This document shows, one piece after another, positions 31,749 through 37,193 of a DNA stretch of 37,193 nucleotides (positions are counted from its first letter, which is position 1; every line of letters starts with the position of its first letter). The notes beneath the pieces are model-generated. The model saw only the letters and a program-made list of their open reading frames with translations, ran no database searches and was not told the DNA's origin. The stretch comes from Basidiobolus meristosporus CBS 931.73 (taxonomy: Eukaryota > Basidiobolomycota > Basidiobolomycetes > Basidiobolales > Basidiobolaceae), in the NCBI GenBank assembly GCA_002104905.1, contig MCFE01000774.1, forward strand, positions 1 through 37,193. Direction: 5' to 3'. A program made the position numbers and the translations under genes.

Positions 31749-34386
31749 ATGCCTTTCTCCGAAGAATCTCTGAAACGTCAACGGGTTAGTAAAGCTTGCG
31801 ATAATTGTCGTCGTAAGAAGGTTCGCTGTGATGGGTTGCACCCCACTTGTTCAAATTGTGCTGCGTTGGACCTTGAGTGTACGTATCTTGATGCCTCCAA
31901 GAAGCGGGGCCCACCCAAGGGGTACATAGAAGCGATTGAAAACAAGCTTCATCGAATGGAGCATCTTTTGAGTGATTTGGTACAGAGCGACCCTCGTGCA
32001 GCAGAAAGCGTGTTGGCCGAACTCCAAAAGCTGGAGGGGCTAGACGACGTGCGCCTTCGGTTAGCTAATCGAGCCCGACCTTCTGAGTTTAACGAGCTTC
32101 GCAGACGGGACGTATTGACCCTGCAACGCACAAGCCCAACCTCCTCCGAAGCTAGCACCCAGGTTAAAGTCTGGGATCCTGTAATGGAAGCTTTAAACGA
32201 CGAAGCGAGCCAACTCACATTGGATGACCAAGGGCGCGTGCGCTACATGGGCTTTAGCTCTGGCTTTTATCTCCTACAACACACGGAGAAGTACCGAGAT
32301 GGCTTGTTCCACATGAAGCCACTGATGCACTGCCCACTGGACGACGAAGAAATCTCCTCCAACCCATACCTCTTGCCACCAGCGCCAGTATTCGATCACC
32401 TAATGGACATCTACTTTAGCCACATCAATCCGATCATCCCATTGCTACACAAGGCTGAATTCATGGCGAGACTCAAGCAAGAGAAAGAGGAGGCCCCCTT
32501 ATTTCTGCTAAACGCAATCTTCGCGCTTGCCGCCAATCTATCGCCTAGAATCCAATGGCTGGAGGAGGCGGGCGCTCGATCCGAGATGTTCTATAAGAGA
32601 GCCAAGAAGCTTCTGGATCAGACGTATGACGTGACTTCTCTCGAGAACATTCAAGCCTTGATTCTACTCTCGCATTACTTCCATATCACCCATGGAAGCA
32701 TGAAGTCCTGGGTGTACAGTGGCATGGCTATACGTATGGCGGAAGATTTGGGGCTTCATCGGAACCCCGACCGGTGGCAGATCAAAACGTTGTCCTCTTC
32801 GCTGAAGGAGACCCGTAAAAGAACCTGGTGGTCGTGCTACGTGATGGACCGAAATGCTAGTGCATGTATGGGAAGGCCTTTGTCGATTGATGATAGACAT
32901 TGCGACACCTCTTTTCCTCAGGTCGATGTGGTCCAGACAACCCGGGGCACAGGAGCGGACGAACTTCTGAACTCTGGCATGTGCATGGATGCGTTTGTGG
33001 AAGTCATCAAGCTGCACGAGATCTATGGCCAAATCATGAACAACATCTACGCAATCCGAGCCCATCCCACGGAGAATCCCTTCAAGAGCGAGTCATTCTT
33101 GCTGGAGCTTGATTCTGCGTTGCATAAATGGATGGTGGAGCTTCCCACTGCTCTGCAGTATAACCCGCAGCATTATTTTGACGGGAGAAAGCCCGCCTCG
33201 AACTATGTTGCGTACCTCCATATCCTTTACCACAGCGCATTGATTTTGCTACACCGACCCTATATACCAAAGCCCAATTCCCGAGTCTGCCCTTCGCCAT
33301 ATCCATCTCTTCAGATATGTATCACCTCGGCCAACAGCATCACAGCCATCGCTCACCTCTGTTCTGGAGAGCCTGGTCTTGAGGAGGTCCTCATATTTGT
33401 GCTCTTCCCGATCTTCACTGCCGCGACTGTTCATCTGACCAATATGACCTCACGTGACATGCGACTGGCCGACTTGTCCAAGAGGTATCTCTCCAAGAAC
33501 ATGGTACTTCTGTGCAGGATACGGAAGCGCTGGGGAAGCGCTGGCAAGTATTACATCGTCCTGAGAGAGCTCCTGGCTGCCCGGAATATCAGCATCGATG
33601 AGCATGATACTGCTTCCTACGAGGCTTTGATATGCTCATCCCCCGAAAACAAGAAAGCTGCCAACCCAGATCCCCAGCCGCAGTATAACAAGGGGTCGAT
33701 TGCCAGTCACGCTACACAAGCCTACAAAGCCAATCTTCCTCCCTCGATCTTCACGTCGCTTAAAGATCCTGTCGTTCAGCAACACACAACACCCTCTTAC
33801 TCTGACAACACCGCCCCTCCAAGTAGAATCTTATGCTATCAAGTGTATTCATCAATGTTAGAAGCTAACCCTTAATCTTTTAGAGCCACCAAGCGCAACA
33901 AGGCAAATGTACTCCCCGAATGGATACATTGCCTCTGGTCGAGACGCCAACAGTGGGGATTCCACCTACTCCACGTCGTACATCCTCTCCGGAGCCATCA
34001 CGAACGTTGGCTTCGACCCCAACGCACCTTCGAATACGCTCAGTGAGATGACGGTGAACAACCAGCACCTGATCAACCAGTGCAGCCATTCGGCCAACCT
34101 CCCGTTGTGGAATGTCCCCCTTTCGTTCGACTTCGACGAATGGAACGAATACGTTGGCCAGTACTCGAAGAATTTCAACTCCCCGGTGCCCGTTGGTGAA
34201 GGGAATCCGGATCCGCTTGGCCCCGCTACCCCCCCTCAACCCAGCATCTATAATCCCTCGTATGGACCAGTGCGGAACTCCCCTACCCAATTCCATCACC
34301 GACCTATCGTGCAGCCCCAGCTTCCCACCAAGCCCAATCCTGTCCTGGAGGCTCGACCCCTACACCTGTACCATACGACCAGATAA
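31749..34386 (+). CDS. Zn2Cys6 fungal-specific transcription factor
   Basis: Two exons, 31749-33822 and 33884-34386; 61-nt intron with a GCTAACC branch site; 858 aa. The Gal4-type binuclear zinc cluster has C17, C20, C27, C34, C37 and C44 ('ACDNCRRKKVRCDG'). A basic linker 'KKRGPPKGYIEAIENKLHRM' follows and leads into a dimerising coiled coil (about 60-95). The fungal-specific regulatory domain (PF04082 type) spans about 215-520, with 'YFSHINPIIPLLHKAEF' at its start and the internal 'RTWWSCYVMDRNASACMGRP' block. The second exon adds 167 residues, Asn/Ser/Pro/Tyr-rich and probably disordered, with acidic-aromatic stretches ('FDFDEWNEYV') that could be an activation domain. A nuclear regulator; the target pathway cannot be told from sequence. 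The 'RGPPKGYIE' linker recalls S. pombe Thi1-type factors. Confidence 0.92.
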
Positions 34387-35486
34387 AACGCCCTTGGCCG
34401 ACCATATATCCTCTGTGACCTGACGCGCATGTCCCTTCCGGAGACTGTGACCGCTGCGCGAGCCGTTGGTCCCCCTGCCACTTTCCCTAGACAAACCACC
34501 CCGTTCTTCCTGGGTTGTCATCGTGGTTGCGGGTTGCTCATCCCCCCCGTGGTGTAGCACAGCCATACGGGTGTGCTGACAACATCTGTTTCGCCATACC
34601 GACGTGTTGAATGCATGACTTTACTAAGGTGACCGACGACCCCGATATCTTCTCAACCTCGCCCCGCCCCTACCACTGCCATCCACTCGCTACCCCCTCC
34701 CCTCCTCCATCTTCACTTACCCCACACCGATTGCTTGTGAAAGTGGATCTAAAATCGCATCCCATCCTCCCAAATAAACTGGCCCCATCCCACCCACCAT
34801 CCACGTGAACCGAGGGGGCTGCGAGTGGCCAGAGGTGAGGGGGGGGGGAGGAAATCCGAGTTTCTCTTGGTAGGGATTTGGGTTGGGTGACCTGGGAGTA
34901 GATCAGTGAGGTTGGCTGTGCACAAGCCACCAGGATCGCCACCTTCCAATTTGGCTGGGAAAGAGACCAGGAAGGGGGTGGGGTGGGTGGATGGGAGCTG
35001 GAGGGATCAGCAAGCACTTGGTGGTGGATCAAAATGTCTTGATCACATGACAGCCCTGAACATCCATGCCTAGCTTGAACCACCTAGTGTAATTATCTGA
35101 GAAATCTCTTCCAGAGCCTTCTGCACCTTTCCTGTAGATTCCAGAACATTCCATGGGATATTCCCAGTTTCTACCATACAGGACAAGTGGTGGTCACAAG
35201 GTTGGTGACTCACCTGCAACCCCATCATCTGTATCATTGTCTTGGCAAAGCTACTGTGCCACCACCTCAGATCCCAACTAGCATTACCCAACATCACTTG
35301 GTACCCAGCTTGGAAAAAGTATACATAGTCCTATCCCCCCTAATGTACACCTCACTCTGACTGACAAACATAGCACCTGAATAAACATGGGTGCTCCGTG
35401 TCTGGTTTGAATCAAAAAATACTACTGGTAGGTTGTTGCATCAAACCCATTCTTTCCTTATGTTACTTAACACCCATGGTTGGTGG
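34387..35486. other. 1.1-kb intergenic region with strand-biased composition
   Basis: No gene seen. The first half is C-rich on the plus strand; 34840-35000 is G-rich with a run of nine G near 34840-34848. The stretch next to the retrotransposon (about 35040-35486) has a composition unlike the coding flanks and may be older repeat sequence, but no element could be identified. Confidence 0.35.
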
Positions 35487-35835
35487 TGTTGTAAAAATGT
35501 GTGATTCCACCTAAATATTCACCTAACTTGGTCACTTAGATCATTCCCTTCAGATCCTAGGGAATACCAACCAAACTCCTTGTTGGGATTTACTTTGAAT
35601 ATTTTCACCAAAATACCAGCTACCCAGAACATGGAAATTCTCAAAGTTGTCCAAATAGCCCCAAACTTTGCACACATGTTCTTGGAACCTTCCTTAACCT
35701 ATTCTACATGCTTTTTATGCCAGGACCATGTAAAAGTATAAATACTACTTTTACATTCAATAAATCATTAAGTGAAAACCAAATAATCTACTTATTCTCC
35801 CAATCACTTCCAATATCTCCAAGACACTTACAACA
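35487..35835 (+). repeat. Copia LTR, copy A (5' LTR)
   Basis: 349 bp with terminal inverted repeat TGTTGTAA...TTACAACA. It matches the reverse complement of 36643-36991 over its full length with about 31 differences by eye (about 9%, roughly 21 of them transitions). A TATAAATA (35737-35744) sits in a perfect 10-bp palindrome (35729-35738 / 35746-35755, 7-nt loop). Confidence 0.92.
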
Positions 35836-35836
35836 A

Positions 35837-35846
35837 GTTATGAGCC
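35837..35846 (+). other. Primer-binding site, initiator-Met half-tRNA type
   Basis: GTTATGAGCC lies one base after the LTR end. It is complementary to the anticodon-loop region of fungal initiator tRNA-Met, where the loop contains GGCTCATAAC. Priming by a cleaved initiator-Met half is known for Drosophila copia and yeast Ty5. The first gag ATG (35840) lies inside it. Confidence 0.6.
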
Positions 35847-36642
35847 ATGAGCTGTCACTCTCTGCAATGTCTACTACTGCTAATACTGGAATTTTTCCCT
35901 TTGCTGAAAAGTTGGATGGATCTAACTACCAGGTGTGGAAGGTGAAGATGAAGATGCTGCTACAAGAGAGGCCTTTGGGATATTGTCATAGGAGAAGAAT
36001 GCCCTCCTAAACACATGGGAGAGGAGGCCTTAGAGTACCAGAAGAAAGAACAAAGTGCCTTTAACTGCATTTGCCTTAATGTCAAGGACAAATTGCTAAT
36101 TCAATGCTCAAGAGCAAAAATGGCAAAGAATGCCTGGAAGACATTAGAAGACACCTACCAGTCATGTTCAGCTGCCAAGAAAATGCATCTGAGATGAAAA
36201 TTCTTTACCACAAAGATGCAGCCATGAGAAGAAATGAAAAATTTAATTAACAGAATTACCCTGCTGGTGGATGAAATGGAATCTGTGGGTGTACTAACTA
36301 TGTGATAATCACCATTGTGAATAGTCTGACAGACAGGCTTCAGGGCCTTGTATCAGTCCTAGTGTCCAGAACTGATGATTTGACATTAAATTATGTATAT
36401 GAAAGGCTCCTTGATGAACAATTAAGAAAATCAAGTGCCAATAAGAAGGAAGAAGAAAAAGCTTTAATAGGCTATGACAACCAATAAAGGAGGTACCCAA
36501 AACCCCACAAAGGCAACAGCAACCTGTTTTGCAACTACTGCAAAAGGAAGGAACACACATCAGACTGGTGTCTCAAAAAGAGAGATAATCAGCAAAAGAA
36601 GCCTGAATATGAAAAAACTGCAACAACTGAAGATAGACTATT
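35840..36642 (+). pseudogene. Broken copia gag
   Basis: Gag pieces are spread over frames. The start at 35840 (or 35867) leads to 'KLDGSNYQVWKVKMKMLLQE', the conserved N-terminal copia Gag block. The frame breaks near 35965-35975 (one base apparently lost). It resumes with 'DIVIGEEC' and continues as a UBN2 core ('AKMAKNAWKTLEDTYQS') to a TGA near 36195. A further TGA follows near 36225, then stops and a frame change near 36300. The last pieces include 'IVNSLTDRLQGLVSVLVS' and a CCHC zinc knuckle 'CNYCKRKEHTSDWC' near 36529-36570. This copy cannot make a full Gag. Confidence 0.85.
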
Positions 36643-36991
36643 TGTTGTAAGAGTCTTGGAGATATTGGAAGTGATTTGGAGAACAAGTAGGTTATGTGGT
36701 TTTCACTTATTGATTTATTGAATGTAAAAGTAGTATCTATACTTTTACATGGTCTTGGCATTACAAGCACGTAGAACAGGTTAAGGAAGGTCCCAAGAAC
36801 ATGTGTGCAGAGTTTGGGGCTGTTTGGACAACTTTGAGAATTTTCATGTTCTGGGTACCTGGTATTTTGGTGAAAATATTCCAAGTAAATCCTGACAAGG
36901 AATTTGGTCAGTATTCTCTAGGATTTGAGGGTAATGATCTAAGTGACTAAGTTAGGTGAATATTTAGGTGGAATTACAAACTTTTACAACA
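36643..36991 (-). repeat. Copia LTR, copy B (3' LTR of the minus-strand element)
   Basis: 349 bp, the same length and termini as copy A. It carries the same 10-bp palindrome (36723-36732 / 36740-36749) with a different 7-nt loop. It directly follows the polypurine tract of the minus-strand element. Confidence 0.92.
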
Positions 36992-37002
36992 CTCCCACTC
37001 AG
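36992..37002 (-). other. Polypurine tract of the minus-strand copia
   Basis: On the minus strand, CTGAGTGGGAG lies between the pol stop and the LTR's TGTTG. Its purine run is the usual plus-strand DNA primer position. Confidence 0.7.
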
Positions 37003-37193
37003 CTAAATGTTCATACTGACTAGTCCTAATTTTGACCTAAGATATTCAAACTTGTCTCTAGCAAATGGTTTGGTAAATATGTCTGCAATCATTTCATCTG
37101 TAGGACAGTAAACTAAGTTAACTAAGTTATTCTCTATAGCTTCACGTATGAAATGATGTCTAATATCTATGTGCTTGGTTCTAGCATGAAAAG
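37003..37193 (-). CDS. Copia Pol, RNase H C-terminus (partial, 5' beyond the edge)
   Basis: 63 codons including the stop, open to the window edge. It begins 'HARTKHIDIRHHFIREAIEN', the highly conserved end of the Ty1/copia RNase H domain, followed by 'ADIFTKPF' and a normal C-terminus. There are no breaks in the visible part, in contrast to the gag of the host copy. The insertion is therefore probably younger and possibly intact. Confidence 0.93.
   Translation of the reverse strand, partial: FHARTKHIDIRHHFIREAIENNLVNLVYCPTDEMIADIFTKPFARDKFEYLRSKLGLVSMNI

Larger units (their letters stand above)
35487..36642 (+). mobile_element. 5' fragment of a Ty1/copia retrotransposon (interrupted copy)
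   Basis: Order on the plus strand: 349-bp LTR, primer-binding site, gag with UBN2-type core and CCHC knuckle. The fragment then stops abruptly at 36642, where the LTR of an oppositely oriented copy begins. The pol region of this copy is not in the window. It may continue beyond the inserted element, outside the right edge. Confidence 0.8.
36643..37193 (-). mobile_element. 3' end of a second copia element inserted in the first (runs off the right edge)
   Basis: Read on the minus strand: open RNase H-end coding sequence, stop, polypurine tract, 349-bp LTR ending at 36643 next to the broken gag of the plus-strand copy. Orientation is opposite. The body and 5' LTR lie outside the window, so the target-site duplication cannot be checked; the five bases before the LTR are CTATT (36638-36642). 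Confidence 0.85.

Overview
The window reads as nuclear DNA of a filamentous fungus. Spliced genes carry many short GT-AG introns, mostly 48-71 nt and one of 187 nt, often with CTAAC- or CTGAC-like branch sites. The gene set is also fungal: a Zn2Cys6 activator, a Gcn4/CpcA-type bZIP factor, a GH17 glucanase, an Mgr3-like mitochondrial TPR protein and a proteinase K-type protease. I cannot fix the lineage from sequence alone. A zygomycete-grade (early-diverging) fungus is a guess.

Left third (1-9848), minus strand, cell-surface and secreted genes. In order: an edge-truncated single-pass membrane protein with a six-cysteine ectodomain; a cyclin T/K; a 163-aa secreted orphan; a membrane-anchored GH17 glucanase; and a 267-aa secreted orphan. 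Both orphans have a TATA box 55-58 bp before the ATG.

Middle (9849-18443), housekeeping. A PhoD-like phosphatase converges on a YqeH/NOA1-type circularly permuted mitochondrial GTPase. The GTPase gene shares a 374-bp divergent promoter region with the Mgr3-like gene. An 11-exon ULP1/SENP SUMO protease follows. I reconstructed its exons by hand; all phases agree and the H-D-Q-C catalytic set is complete.

Then comes a 4.1-kb stretch with no confident gene (18444-22555). It ends in what looks like the control region of the bZIP gene: an inverted pair of ATGACTCA sites, a TATA-like box and two to three short upstream ORFs. This fits Gcn4-style autoregulation and translational control.

Right part (24619-34386). 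A multi-LIM protein (8 coding exons plus a likely 5'UTR intron), a secreted subtilisin (6 exons), a decayed relative of the 267-aa secreted orphan, and a Zn2Cys6 transcription factor (2 exons).

Right end (35487-37193), nested Ty1/copia retrotransposons. A plus-strand copy (349-bp LTR, initiator-Met half-tRNA-type primer site, broken gag) is interrupted by the 3' end of a minus-strand copy of the same family. That second copy has an intact RNase H end, a polypurine tract and a 349-bp LTR, and runs off the right edge.

The least expected items are the nested copia pair with a conserved LTR palindrome over the TATA box, the secreted-protein paralogue relic, and the bZIP control region.
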